A stretch of 64,000 bases of DNA from Bdellovibrio svalbardensis. GTDB taxonomy: Bacteria; Bdellovibrionota; Bdellovibrionia; Bdellovibrionales; Bdellovibrionaceae. The translations under genes and the position numbers were made by a program. The stretch covers positions 248,001 through 312,000 of the forward strand of contig NZ_JANRMI010000001.1 in the NCBI RefSeq assembly GCF_029531655.1, in the 5' to 3' direction. A model generated the notes under the pieces. The model searched no databases. It was not told the DNA's origin and saw nothing but the letters and a program-made list of their open reading frames with translations. This document shows, one piece after another, positions 52,313-60,762 of this stretch; positions within the stretch are counted from its first letter, which is position 1, and the number at the start of each line of letters is the position of its first letter.

Positions 52313-53443
52313 CTAGTAGCTCAATTTAATAGGCTTACCAAGATCGCCGGGGATGCCGACTTCTTTGCCATTCAGGATCAAATTGACTGCGCCACCATTT
52401 GAAAAACTAATTTTCAAACCGCTGCGGCTCTTAAATGTATGAACTTGTTCAGCGGACAGTTTAATTTTTTGTGGCTTGCCATTGGGAGCTGCGTATTCAA
52501 TTTCAACAGAGTCCAAGGCTTCCACAATCAATTCTACAGGCTTATTTTTTTCTTCCGGTTTTGGAGTTGGCGTCGGAGAAGGTGAAGCCGCTGGGCTTAC
52601 CGCTGCTGTCGCCGCAGTTGGAGCTGGTGTGACTGAGGGAGCTGGAGTCGCCGAAGCTGCAGGAGTGGCTCCAGGAGTCACTTTTGCAGTTGCTGGAGGC
52701 GTCGCTGCCGGGGTCGGTGTCACCATCGTCGCAGGAACTGTCGCTGTTGGTTTTTTCGTCAGATCACTCAAAGGGGAAGGTTGCGGAGTTGGTTCCGGAG
52801 TCATGGACTCAACGGGTGCTACGCTAGCAACAGGAGTTGCACCTTCCATTGTTTGTTCGACTTGAGCCACTGGAACTTCAGCTTCCTTTGTATATTTGTC
52901 GATCATCTTTTTAGTAAAGAAGATCAACCCAATAAGCAAAGCACCAACAACGCAAATGACGATTGTTTTGGTATTCTTTTTCTCTTGGAGAGGGCTGTAA
53001 GGTTGAGCCTTTGAAATGGGTGCAGAAGGAGTTGCCTGCACATGACGAATAGGTGTCACGGTTGCAGCGGGAGCTGGCTTTTCCTCTGGTTTTTGTTCTG
53101 GCTTACTTTCAGTTTTCTCTTCGACTGGTGCTGCTGTTTTTTCTGTCGTCTCAACAGGAGCTTCTTTTACCGGTTCATTGGTGGGTCTGATATAGGGTTG
53201 GGGTCTTGTTGAACCGAACTCTTCATAGAATGTTTCAAGAACTTTGTCTGCATCCAGGCGAAGATAGCTGGCATAGCTTTTTACGAAACCACGTAAGAAT
53301 GTTTTTGCCGGAAGGTTTTTTTCATCACCTTCTTCAATGGCTTTTAAAACCTTACTGCTGATTTTGAGCGAAAGGCCGACTTCGTTAAGGGAGAGTCCTT
53401 TTTCTTCACGGGCTTTTTTTAAAATTTCACCGGTTTTCTTCAT
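52313..53443 (-). CDS. rodZ: RodZ-like HTH membrane protein
   Basis: A 376-residue protein with RodZ architecture: Xre-type helix-turn-helix (8-75, ILKKAREEKGLSLNEVGLSL; AIEEGDEKNLPAKTFLRGFV), a Pro/Glu/Thr linker, a membrane helix (about 165-186), a long Pro/Thr/Ala low-complexity periplasmic linker, and a DUF4115-type C-terminal beta domain (EIEYAAPNGKPQKIKLSAEQ). RodZ binds MreB and sets rod shape. Start ATG shares a base with the pilF stop (TAATG). The Ala/Thr/Pro linker (about 200-290) is longer than in E. coli. Confidence 0.9.
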   Translation of the reverse strand: MKKTGEILKKAREEKGLSLNEVGLSLKISSKVLKAIEEGDEKNLPAKTFLRGFVKSYASYLRLDADKVLETFYEEFGSTRPQPYIRPTNEPVKEAPVETTEKTAAPVEEKTESKPEQKPEEKPAPAATVTPIRHVQATPSAPISKAQPYSPLQEKKNTKTIVICVVGALLIGLIFFTKKMIDKYTKEAEVPVAQVEQTMEGATPVASVAPVESMTPEPTPQPSPLSDLTKKPTATVPATMVTPTPAATPPATAKVTPGATPAASATPAPSVTPAPTAATAAVSPAASPSPTPTPKPEEKNKPVELIVEALDSVEIEYAAPNGKPQKIKLSAEQVHTFKSRSGLKISFSNGGAVNLILNGKEVGIPGDLGKPIKLSY

Positions 53444-54204
53444 TAGTGTCCCTTTCGCAGCAGATCCAACATGCCCTTAGCTTTTTCGCGATATTTTCCG
53501 TCCGGATAATACTTATTCAATTCTTCAAAGCGTGCCGAAGCTTTGGATTTGTCGCCGAGGCGATAGTAGGCGAGCGCACTGAAGTAGTGAGGCTCATCGA
53601 AAAGATTTTTTTGGCAAAAGCCAATGGCGCGGTCTAAAGCTTCTACAGCGCGGCCGTAATCTTTCTGTTCAAAAATCGAGCGGCCATAATAGTTGCTGGC
53701 GACGCAGTCATCATTTTTTGCTTTGAGTGCCTTGGCAAAAGCTTGTTCTGCCTGAGGATATTGTTTTTGATTAAACTTTGCCAAACCCAAATTGATATAA
53801 GCGCGGTCGGCGGATCCATAAGTCAGATCACTCAAAACAATATCGAGTTCCTTTTCCGCATCTGCGTACTTGCCCTCTTCAATCAAAACACGGGACAAGT
53901 TGTTGCGCGCATCTGTGTAGTTGGGCTGAGTCGTCACAGCTCTGCGAAATTGCTTTTCGGCAAGATCATAACGTTCACGCAGGAAGTAGACTTGTCCCAG
54001 ATTATTCATGATCAAAGGATTTTTGGGGTCATATTCTTGAGCTTTTAACAAAGCAGAAAGAGCACTGGGATAATTGCCTTCTTCGATAAGGGAACTTCCC
54101 ATTCGAAGATAGAGATCAGCTTTTTCTTTGTTCTGTGTGCTTGCACAACCCATCATTGAAACGACAACCGGGATTGAGCAAAGAGCGATAATCCATTTAC
54201 GCAT
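53443..54204 (-). CDS. pilF: PilF/PilW-type TPR lipoprotein for pilus assembly
   Basis: A 253-residue lipoprotein: signal peptide with lipobox MMGC (Cys20), then about six TPR units (KADLYLRMGSSLIEEGNYPS, NPLIMNNLGQVYFLRERYDL, etc.). PilF proteins localise the PilQ secretin to the outer membrane. It is 26 bases from the methyltransferase gene and coupled to rodZ. The ndk, pilF, rodZ order matches the conserved gammaproteobacterial block (ndk-rlmN-pilF-rodZ), supporting this identity. A generic TPR lipoprotein is the alternative. Confidence 0.85.
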   Translation of the reverse strand: MRKWIIALCSIPVVVSMMGCASTQNKEKADLYLRMGSSLIEEGNYPSALSALLKAQEYDPKNPLIMNNLGQVYFLRERYDLAEKQFRRAVTTQPNYTDARNNLSRVLIEEGKYADAEKELDIVLSDLTYGSADRAYINLGLAKFNQKQYPQAEQAFAKALKAKNDDCVASNYYGRSIFEQKDYGRAVEALDRAIGFCQKNLFDEPHYFSALAYYRLGDKSKASARFEELNKYYPDGKYREKAKGMLDLLRKGH

Positions 54205-54230
54205 CCTAAAAAGGTATCATTCGAGGGGGA

Positions 54231-55376
54231 TTAGTCAACCCTCAGCTCGGCAATAGTCTCTACATGGTCTGTCTGTGGAAACATCTCGAAGGCTTGTACC
54301 TTTGCTAGGTGGTATTTGCGACCCATCTTTTCCGCGTATTCGAAGAACCATTTGAGGTCGCGAGCTAGGGAAACGGGGTGGCAACTGATGTAAATGATCT
54401 TCTTCGGCTGGCTGGCGGCCAAAGCGCGCATAATGTATTCGCTGGCACCCGCGCGCGGGGGGTCCAGGACGACAAGGTCCTGCTTCGAGATCGAAGCTCT
54501 TTTCATGTAGCTTTCAACGTCCGAAAGGAAATAGTGCAGTCTCTTGTCTTTACTTTGAGCACGGCCCCGCTCGACCAGCTTTGGATTGAGCTCCACAGCT
54601 GTGATTGAGGATGCGGTTTTATACTTCTGTGCTAGAGGGAACGTGAAGTTTCCCGATCCAGCATACAAGTCAAAAACCTGTGAATAAATATCCTCACCGG
54701 CCCAGTCCAGGGCGGTCTTCAGAAGATCTTCATTTTGGAATCGATTCACTTGTGAGAATCCGATGCCGTCGTCTTCGTCGGTGATTAAACCATAACGAAC
54801 CTCTTCGGTATCTGAGATATACATTTCCAGACGTTGCAAGTCTTTGGACTTCTTGGCTTCAGCCCATGCTTTCACTTCTGGAAACTTATTGGTTAAAGCC
54901 TCTTCAGTGATCAGGCAATCATCGATCTCGACAATTTCATGAGAATTTCTGGCAAAAAAACCAAATTTTCCGTCTTTGAACTTTGGCTGAATGCGGTTGC
55001 GATAGCGCAAAACACGGGGGCTTTGTTGCAATGGCAAGTATTCGAAATTCAGATTCGGATTGAACTTTTTGATGGTTTCAAGAACCAACAATTCCTTCTG
55101 GCGACGTTGTTCTTCTTCAGTCAGGTGTTGCCAGTTGCAACCGCCACATTCGTGAGCATAACGGCAAGGAGGGTTTCTGCGGGCTGGGCCTGGCTTGAGG
55201 ATCTCAACGATGCGTGCTTCTGCGAAGTTTTTCTTTTTAGTCGTGAGTTCAACGAGGAGTTCGTCTTCAGGAGCGGCCTGAGGAACAAAAATAACAAGGC
55301 CATCGTGGCGGGCGATGCCCGCGCCTCCGATGGCCAATTTCTCGATCTTAATTTTGATCTGAGAAGATGAAATCAT
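54231..55376 (-). CDS. TrmA/RumA-family 23S rRNA uracil-5-methyltransferase
   Basis: A 381-residue SAM-dependent enzyme; start at ATG 55374-55376 (a TTG one codon before is possible). A TRAM domain (1-65) comes first, then a [4Fe-4S]-type Cys cluster (HECGGCNWQHL), the SAM motif FDLYAGSGNFTFPLA, VLDPPRAGASEY and the nucleophile motif ISCHP (usual SCNP or SCDP). It forms 5-methyluridine in RNA, as RlmD/RlmCD or TrmA-like enzymes. It lies between ndk and pilF, where RlmN is common in other bacteria. Identity as RlmD, RlmC or TrmFO-like target cannot be set from sequence. Confidence 0.9.
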   Translation of the reverse strand: MISSSQIKIKIEKLAIGGAGIARHDGLVIFVPQAAPEDELLVELTTKKKNFAEARIVEILKPGPARRNPPCRYAHECGGCNWQHLTEEEQRRQKELLVLETIKKFNPNLNFEYLPLQQSPRVLRYRNRIQPKFKDGKFGFFARNSHEIVEIDDCLITEEALTNKFPEVKAWAEAKKSKDLQRLEMYISDTEEVRYGLITDEDDGIGFSQVNRFQNEDLLKTALDWAGEDIYSQVFDLYAGSGNFTFPLAQKYKTASSITAVELNPKLVERGRAQSKDKRLHYFLSDVESYMKRASISKQDLVVLDPPRAGASEYIMRALAASQPKKIIYISCHPVSLARDLKWFFEYAEKMGRKYHLAKVQAFEMFPQTDHVETIAELRVD

Positions 55377-55379
55377 CAA

Positions 55380-55805
55380 TTATACGTTGCAGATTTCGTG
55401 TTTTTCGAAGAACAAAGCAAGTTCGCGAGCAGCAGACTCAACGCTGTCAGAACCGTGAACTGCATTTTCGCCAACGTTGTCGCCGAATTTAGAACGGATA
55501 GTTCCAGCGTTAGCTTTTTTAGGATCAGTTGCACCCATGATTTCGCGGTTTTTCAAAACTGCGCCTTCACCTTGCAAGCACATCAACATAACTGGGCCTG
55601 AAGTCATGAAAGAAACTAGTTCGCCAAAGAATGGACGAGCTTTGTGTTCAGCGTAGAATTCGCCAGCTTTATCAGCAGTCAAAACTGTGATTTTTGCAGC
55701 AGCGATTTTCAAGCCATTTGCTTCAAACATGCTGACGATGTCGCCGATCGCATTTTTTTTCATCGCGTTTGGCTTAATGATAGAGAAAGTTTGTTCGATA
55801 GCCAT
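55380..55805 (-). CDS. ndk: Nucleoside diphosphate kinase
   Basis: A 141-residue [17 protein letters not shown], the catalytic NAVHGSDS (His117), and EICNV at the end. It equilibrates NTP and dNTP pools with ATP through phospho-His. AAGGAG precedes the ATG. The stop is followed immediately by the methyltransferase start, and it heads the ndk, methyltransferase, pilF, rodZ, GT39 run. Confidence 0.97.
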   Translation of the reverse strand: MAIEQTFSIIKPNAMKKNAIGDIVSMFEANGLKIAAAKITVLTADKAGEFYAEHKARPFFGELVSFMTSGPVMLMCLQGEGAVLKNREIMGATDPKKANAGTIRSKFGDNVGENAVHGSDSVESAARELALFFEKHEICNV

Positions 55806-55819
55806 TAGGTATCTCCTTG

Positions 55820-56122
55820 TTAATTACAAACAGTTTTAGAAATGTCGAAGAACCTAGGAGTTTTAACGAATTGAGTGTTGCATGTCCACTCTTCAGTTCT
55901 CCCATTATGCACATTTCGGACTGAAAGCTTGGTTTGAACCGCTAGGTCCATACCTTCTTCCGGCGTAGTGAAGTCCTGGTAAGTGATTGTGTAGGTTCTA
56001 TCGCCGTTCATAAGGTCCAACTGAGCTTCAATGTCCTCTGTTGTCATGATAACGATTTCATTGATACGTCCCGCAAAAGCAGGGGCGGAAACAAGCAATA
56101 AAGCTGCGATGAGCTTCTTCAT
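55820..56122 (-). CDS. Small secreted protein, unknown
   Basis: A 100-residue exported protein; start at ATG 56120-56122 with AGGAGG four bases upstream, giving signal peptide [17 protein letters not shown] (the frame extends to 56146 without support). The mature part is about 83 residues, beta-rich, with two Cys that may bond ([14 protein letters not shown]). Charged and Thr-rich; no family recognised. It is 14 bases upstream of ndk on the same strand, so read-through into ndk is possible. Function unknown. Confidence 0.8.
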   Translation of the reverse strand: MKKLIAALLLVSAPAFAGRINEIVIMTTEDIEAQLDLMNGDRTYTITYQDFTTPEEGMDLAVQTKLSVRNVHNGRTEEWTCNTQFVKTPRFFDISKTVCN

Positions 56123-56219
56123 AAAACCTCCTGAAGTGAGCCGCATTGATAGCCTTTAGGAGGTTTAGTTGTCAACGGATTGTCTTGTGATTTTAATGCT
56201 TTAGAATATAGTACAGGCT

Positions 56220-57101
56220 CTATTTGTTTTGTTTTAGGTCAGGAATCAGTGAGGTTTTTGTAAAGGTCTCGCCGAAACAGGTTCCGTCATTGCAGCGATT
56301 AAAATTCAGGCAGCCGCCTTCCTTCTGGATTCGGTAAATATCGTCCTCGAGGATGTCTTCGGCCCCCGAGCTGAGAATTCCAATAAGCTCGCCATTTTTA
56401 TTAAAAAGAGGGGAGCCAGAACTGCCCGAAAACGTATCCACCTCAACTTTAAAGCCACCAAAGGAACTTTCGTTCGATACTTTCCCAAGATCAGCCTTGA
56501 GAGGAAGCCCCAAAGGGTAGCTCAGACTCAGAACGGCGTCATGGGTCGAAATCTTATCTGTAGAGACTTTTACAGGCGCAACTCCGGCAACATCGCGGTC
56601 TAACTGCAGAATGGCGTAATCAAATCCTTTGCGCAGATTGTTTTCAGTTTGAATAACAGCCGTGCAGGAATAAAGGGTGTCGAGAGAGTTGGATTTCGCA
56701 GCTTGCTCAGCAGTCCATCCGAAATGAAAGCGAATATGTTCACAGCCGCCTTCATGCGGTAAACAATGTCCCGCAGTCAAAACTCGGTTGGGAGCGATCA
56801 AAACTCCAGTACAAAATCCAACCAGGGGTTGATCAAGGAACGGCTCGTTTTTGCAGAGTGGAAAGCTGTTTTTCAATGTTCTGACCGGAAACCTAAATTT
56901 CCCAGAAGCATCAACCTTCAGATTATAATCTTGAACTAAACTTGCCGTCGCCGCAGCTAAAGCATAGTACCTATCACCAGAGCTGACCTCTTTACGAGTA
57001 TCTTCCCCATAAATAACAGCCTCACCGGCAACCTCAGTCACCAAAGACTTCTGCTCAGAACAAGCAGCTAACAAAAGAAACAAAAGACAAATCTTTTTCA
57101 T
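56220..57101 (-). CDS. Trypsin-fold (S1) serine protease lipoprotein
   Basis: A 293-residue exported S1 peptidase. Lipobox LLAAC (Cys14). Catalytic His112 (VLTAGHCLP), Asp161 (KGFDYAILQLD) and Ser228 (DTFSGSSGSP) are all present. Disulfide-type cysteines flank the core, and the last 30 residues hold several more (GGCLNFNRCNDGTC). It resembles Glu-specific or V8-type endopeptidases, judged from the FSGSSGSP sequence. As a lipoprotein it is at the outer membrane or periplasm. The gap on its upstream side (57102-57270) holds the repeats described at 57170 and 57222. Confidence 0.92.
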   Translation of the reverse strand: MKKICLLFLLLAACSEQKSLVTEVAGEAVIYGEDTRKEVSSGDRYYALAAATASLVQDYNLKVDASGKFRFPVRTLKNSFPLCKNEPFLDQPLVGFCTGVLIAPNRVLTAGHCLPHEGGCEHIRFHFGWTAEQAAKSNSLDTLYSCTAVIQTENNLRKGFDYAILQLDRDVAGVAPVKVSTDKISTHDAVLSLSYPLGLPLKADLGKVSNESSFGGFKVEVDTFSGSSGSPLFNKNGELIGILSSGAEDILEDDIYRIQKEGGCLNFNRCNDGTCFGETFTKTSLIPDLKQNK

Positions 57102-57169
57102 TAAGAATTCTCATAGCAAATAAGCCCCTCACTGGGGAGGCTCCAGAGCTAACCAAGAAAACTCTATAG

Positions 57170-57187
57170 GGTACGCCGTACCTTTTT
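57170..57187 (+). repeat. Small palindrome with T-run
   Basis: GGTAC-gcc-GTACC (57170-57182) followed by TTTTTGCG. It is like a mini-terminator on the plus strand, but no plus-strand gene precedes it. It lies 40 bases from the dispersed palindromic repeat copy 2. Confidence 0.55.
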
Positions 57188-57221
57188 GCGATGCTGAGCA
57201 TTCAAATAGCGCAAGATTTTC

Positions 57222-57246
57222 GCAAAAGGTGCCAGGCACCTTTTGC
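57222..57246. repeat. Dispersed palindromic repeat, copy 2
   Basis: GCAAAAGGTGCC-a-GGCACCTTTTGC, followed by TTCACTCA, the same as copy 1 at 38661 apart from the central base. Together the two share 33 aligned bases with one difference. Confidence 0.85.
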
Positions 57247-57270
57247 TTCACTCATTGCATTAAAGAGGAC

Positions 57271-58428
57271 TTAGATTTTCAGTCTAAAATTGATGTATTC
57301 TTCCATCGCATTGACGATGTGGTAGAGCGAACTGGCCTTAGCTGAGTTCGCATTGAAAGTGTCTGTTTCAGAGAGCATATCGAACCACATGCCCTTCATG
57401 GGAGTTTCGAAAAACTTGAACAAAGTTCCCATCGCCTCATCCGCACCTTTTGCATAAAGAGCTTTTTGTTCGCTGGAAACTTCCGTTCCCAGGCGGACCG
57501 CGGCTTTGATGCGCTCACATTGAGGCCAGAAGCGGGAGGATTGAGTTTTGGGAGTGTAGTCACTCCACATCTCGTCGAAGACAACTTTGCGAGTAGGTGA
57601 CGTGCCGTATTTCTCTGCCAATAAGAATAACTGATGGCGTGTGGCTTTCAAATCCTGTCCTGTGAGATCTTGATACAGCGACATCAGCCAAGCCCACTCA
57701 TACTGGTGTCCTGGCTCATAGATGAATTTTCCGTTTTCACGAAGGTGATTCCAGCTTTCATCGAAGTACTCTCCCAGAACTTGAGTTTGGGGGTCGATAA
57801 ACTTGGTTGTCGCCAAGGTGATAAGTTCGTGTCCGAGATCTTTCCACTCTTGATCCTGATCGACTTGCATCCAGGCAACTGCGGATTCAAAAAGATGCAT
57901 ATGGGGATTTGATTTATAGGAAACCCCGCCTTTTTCGTCGAGCTCGGTGTAGCCGCCACCTTTTACTTTGCGCTCACGCTGAAGATATTTCACCAACGCT
58001 TTTGCGCGATTCTTAATTTCTTCATTAGGCGCAATCGAATAGGCTTGGGCCAATCCGAAAAGAGCGAAGGCTTGTGTATAAAGATCTGGATTTCTGCTTT
58101 TAGGAGTTCCATCTGGATTGATTGAGTAGATAAATGCGCCAGAAGGTAAAGAGAAGCGCTCGACCATGTAGCGAGTGCCTTGTTCAATGGCCGCGTAGGC
58201 AATTTCCTTTGGGCAGCAACCAAGTTTGTAACCAGTCAGGAACGAATAAATCTGACGAGATTGCACCATGGCACGACGTGGAACATCCATTGGCTCACCG
58301 GTAAAAGTGATGCTTTCAACGAAGCCACCTTTTTCTTTGTCGATGCCTTTTTGATTCCATAGAGGATAGACATCTTGAGTGAGCCATTGCTTTGATTTTT
58401 CAATAAATTGCGCGGGTGAATTAGTCAT
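57271..58428 (-). CDS. AGE-family sugar isomerase/epimerase
   Basis: A 385-residue protein of the N-acylglucosamine 2-epimerase clan, an all-helical (alpha/alpha)6 barrel. Start at ATG 58426-58428 (a TTG at 58464 has no support). Motifs: VQSRQIYSFLTGYKLG, NPHMHLFESAVAWM (His), EPGHQYEWAWLM (His-Glu), and FWPQCERIKAAV (His/Gln/Arg region). Members interconvert mannose/fructose, GlcNAc/ManNAc or cellobiose; none is set by sequence here. Cytoplasmic. Lone gene, with intergenic repeats on its downstream side. Confidence 0.85.
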   Translation of the reverse strand: MTNSPAQFIEKSKQWLTQDVYPLWNQKGIDKEKGGFVESITFTGEPMDVPRRAMVQSRQIYSFLTGYKLGCCPKEIAYAAIEQGTRYMVERFSLPSGAFIYSINPDGTPKSRNPDLYTQAFALFGLAQAYSIAPNEEIKNRAKALVKYLQRERKVKGGGYTELDEKGGVSYKSNPHMHLFESAVAWMQVDQDQEWKDLGHELITLATTKFIDPQTQVLGEYFDESWNHLRENGKFIYEPGHQYEWAWLMSLYQDLTGQDLKATRHQLFLLAEKYGTSPTRKVVFDEMWSDYTPKTQSSRFWPQCERIKAAVRLGTEVSSEQKALYAKGADEAMGTLFKFFETPMKGMWFDMLSETDTFNANSAKASSLYHIVNAMEEYINFRLKI

Positions 58429-58547
58429 GTATAGAAGAATTAGATCGACCGATCTTTTGGTCAAGAATTAACCACAGCAGTCCTGTGTTATTGCTGATTT
58501 TTTCTTGGCAACACACATAGCGAGATTCTTTCGGTGCCTGCCAGGAA

Positions 58548-58757
58548 CTAAAGGTTATCGATGACCAGATAGGGAATGATCAGATACAAAGTGATGTCAC
58601 GGATGAGATAATATACAACAATGCCAGCGAAGACTTTCCAGCCGTACTTTTTGCGAAGGCCTTTGAAGCCACTTTCTTTGAATGTCGCTTTGACGTCTTT
58701 GAGCATATTCAATCCCGGAATCGTAGCGAGTTCAGAATTATATACTACAGACTTCAT
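58548..58757 (-). CDS. Small one-helix membrane protein, unknown
   Basis: A 69-residue protein; start at ATG 58755-58757 with GAGG at six bases. A short N-terminal soluble part rich in Lys (MLKDVKATFKESGFKGLRKK) is followed by one hydrophobic helix (VFAGIVVYYLIRDITLYLII). No family seen. It lies alone between AGE isomerase and ankyrin-protein genes, all on the minus strand. Function unknown. Confidence 0.65.
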   Translation of the reverse strand: MKSVVYNSELATIPGLNMLKDVKATFKESGFKGLRKKYGWKVFAGIVVYYLIRDITLYLIIPYLVIDNL

Positions 58758-58877
58758 AAAGACCTCAACAGAGAAGAGGGAGGCAGGTTCCTCCCTGGGT
58801 TTATTACAAGGAAACACCTGTCTTTTGTGCGATGGTTCGGCGAACTCAGGGCACTGAATATTTAGACCTAATTACTC

Positions 58878-59366
58878 CTAGGATTGTTTGAGGCGGTAGG
58901 AAAGTTGTTTAAAAGCGAATGAAGCAAGATGTTGAATCCGCTCAAAGAGGTTCAGGGGACGTGCATGCTCCTCTAAGAGCGGAATGATTTCTTTTCGACC
59001 AAAAGTTTTTGCAAAATCCAAAGCCGTTTGATGAGCGAAGTTTTGCAAGTCGGTGCGCGCGCCGTTCTTTAAGAGTAAATTCAAAATGCCAGTGTGACCC
59101 TTAAAGGCGGCGCCCATCAAAACTGAATTTCCGCCCCTATCGACGGAGTTGGCATCAGCTCCAGCCTCTACCAAAAGGAGGGCGGCATCGTATTGATCGT
59201 TGTATGCCGCAAGCATCAAAGCTGAGTAACCGCGGTGGTTTTTTTCATTGATATCTGCACCCGCCAAGATTTCACGGGCGATCGTTCCTAAATCACCAGT
59301 GCGCGCAGCTTGTAAAAGCAGCGGCTCATTTTGCTGGGTTTTCAGATATTCTGAGTACGTACTCAT
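58878..59366 (-). CDS. Ankyrin-repeat protein
   Basis: A 162-residue cytoplasmic protein (no signal); start at ATG 59364-59366, which is six bases after AAGGAG (two codons after an ATG that sits on the SD). Three ankyrin repeats are seen: NEKNHRGYSALMLAAYNDQY, NSVDRGGNSVLMGAAFKGHT and TDLQNFAHQTALDFAKTFGR, all with the usual G-TPLHxAA-like core. Repeats bind other proteins. Bacterial small ankyrin proteins of this kind often lie beside catalase genes; none is here. Divergent from the TonB-like gene. Partner unknown. Confidence 0.88.
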   Translation of the reverse strand: MSTYSEYLKTQQNEPLLLQAARTGDLGTIAREILAGADINEKNHRGYSALMLAAYNDQYDAALLLVEAGADANSVDRGGNSVLMGAAFKGHTGILNLLLKNGARTDLQNFAHQTALDFAKTFGRKEIIPLLEEHARPLNLFERIQHLASFAFKQLSYRLKQS

Positions 59367-59616
59367 CTGCATCTCCTTAGAAACTCCGCAAGCAGAGCAT
59401 GTTCGATGCAGTAAGAATCGGCGAATTTGGTGGATTGTTCCAATCTTCTCTATTGATAGATAATATAGAAGAAATCTATTTGGTTATACTGAGACATTGT
59501 TAATAACTATGTGGATATCTCTTTAGAGGTAAGCATTACAGAATTGAATTACATTCTTGATTTTACCCCTCGCAACAAATGTTGAAAGACTTGAGAGGTC
59601 CTCATAACCTTGAGTG

Positions 59617-60522
59617 ATGAAGACTTCAAGATGGCTGGGCCTTTCGACGCTTTTACATGGATTGGTGATGCTCCTGTTTGTGGGGCTGCCTTCGGCCATT
59701 CAAACGTCGAAAACAACCAAAGAGGTTGTTGAGATTGAATTCCATCCTGCCATCATTGCAAAGAGTTCAATCCCAACCAGACAATCGCGTGATTCTTCTG
59801 TGGCAAGGTCAAAATCTCGATCGATGGGAAAAGCAGTCTCGCTAAAAGGTATGAATCTTTTTGGTCAGCGCTACTCATACGACTTAGCAGCGAAGAATGA
59901 ATCTGAGATAGGCCAAGGTAGTGGCCTTGGCGACTATAAAGATTCCGCGACCTATGCGTTAGGCTCTGACAGTTTCTTGGGTGAAAACGATCAATGGGAA
60001 TTCTATCGTCAGGTATTCGAGCGCATTGATAGTCAGCTTTTATTTGATTCAATTCTAGCTCAATATAGTCATTTCGGAAGCGTTTTTGTTGAATTCGAAG
60101 TCGATGCTCAAGGCCGTTTTGTTCAGTCTAAAATCAAAGTTTCCGCCGAAGATAGTATTTTAAAGGTTCATGCCTTACGGGCTTTGACGAAGGGATTGAA
60201 AGAATCTTTTAGAAAAGAGAAATGGAATCCCACCGGTAAGAATTCAATTCTGCATGCGAAGTTTGATTACGTGTTTGGTGACAGTGATCTCAATTTCAAA
60301 AAGCAGCGCGAATTCGGAAAACCGATATTCCTATTTAGAAGAGCGACGGCTGAAAAACCTATTCCCAATGACCTGAAAGAACACCTCTTGAATGGTGGAA
60401 TTGGCTACGACGCCTTCGCGGTGGCTGAACGCTGGCAAAAGTATAATAAGAAGAAAAAACTGCGTCAGCAGGAGTTCGATCCCTTCGCGACCTACAAAAA
60501 TGATCCTCTCTATAGTCTTTAA
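59617..60522 (+). CDS. TonB-like energy transducer
   Basis: About 301 residues from ATG 59617 (a GTG one codon before is possible). The N-terminal helix SRWLGLSTLLHGLVMLLFVG carries the Ser-x3-His (SxxxH) signature of TonB, which couples to ExbB-ExbD. Then a Ser/Arg-rich periplasmic stretch, and a C-terminal domain with FVEFEVDAQGRFVQSKI and LRALTKGL, which resembles the TonB C-terminal fold (VxFxVdxdGxV...A..A). The sequence past about 215 is extra. No exbB or exbD genes are nearby. TolA-like function is the alternative. Confidence 0.72.
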   Translation: MKTSRWLGLSTLLHGLVMLLFVGLPSAIQTSKTTKEVVEIEFHPAIIAKSSIPTRQSRDSSVARSKSRSMGKAVSLKGMNLFGQRYSYDLAAKNESEIGQGSGLGDYKDSATYALGSDSFLGENDQWEFYRQVFERIDSQLLFDSILAQYSHFGSVFVEFEVDAQGRFVQSKIKVSAEDSILKVHALRALTKGLKESFRKEKWNPTGKNSILHAKFDYVFGDSDLNFKKQREFGKPIFLFRRATAEKPIPNDLKEHLLNGGIGYDAFAVAERWQKYNKKKKLRQQEFDPFATYKNDPLYSL

Positions 60523-60676
60523 ATATGAAAACTTGAGTGGGGTAGATACATCGATGAGCTAAGATCTCACTGATGTATTTGTTTTCGGCGCCGGTGTCGC
60601 TATGCTTCTTCGCCGTGGCGACTTTGGGGCCTCTTGAAGATGAGTGGAAAATTCTAAGAACAATAAGTTGGGAATA

Positions 60677-60710
60677 AAAAACCCTCATCCATTTCTAGAT
60701 GAGGGTTTTT
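60677..60710. terminator. Bidirectional terminator between the TonB-like gene and the mdh-sucCD unit
   Basis: AAAAACCCTCATC (60677-60689) and GATGAGGGTTTTT (60698-60710), loop catttcta. Serves the TonB-like gene (+) and the sucD end (-). Confidence 0.88.
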
Positions 60711-60762
60711 AGTTTTAATCAGTCGCAAGAGTTACTCTTGCAAGGCATGAGTTTAAATCAGC

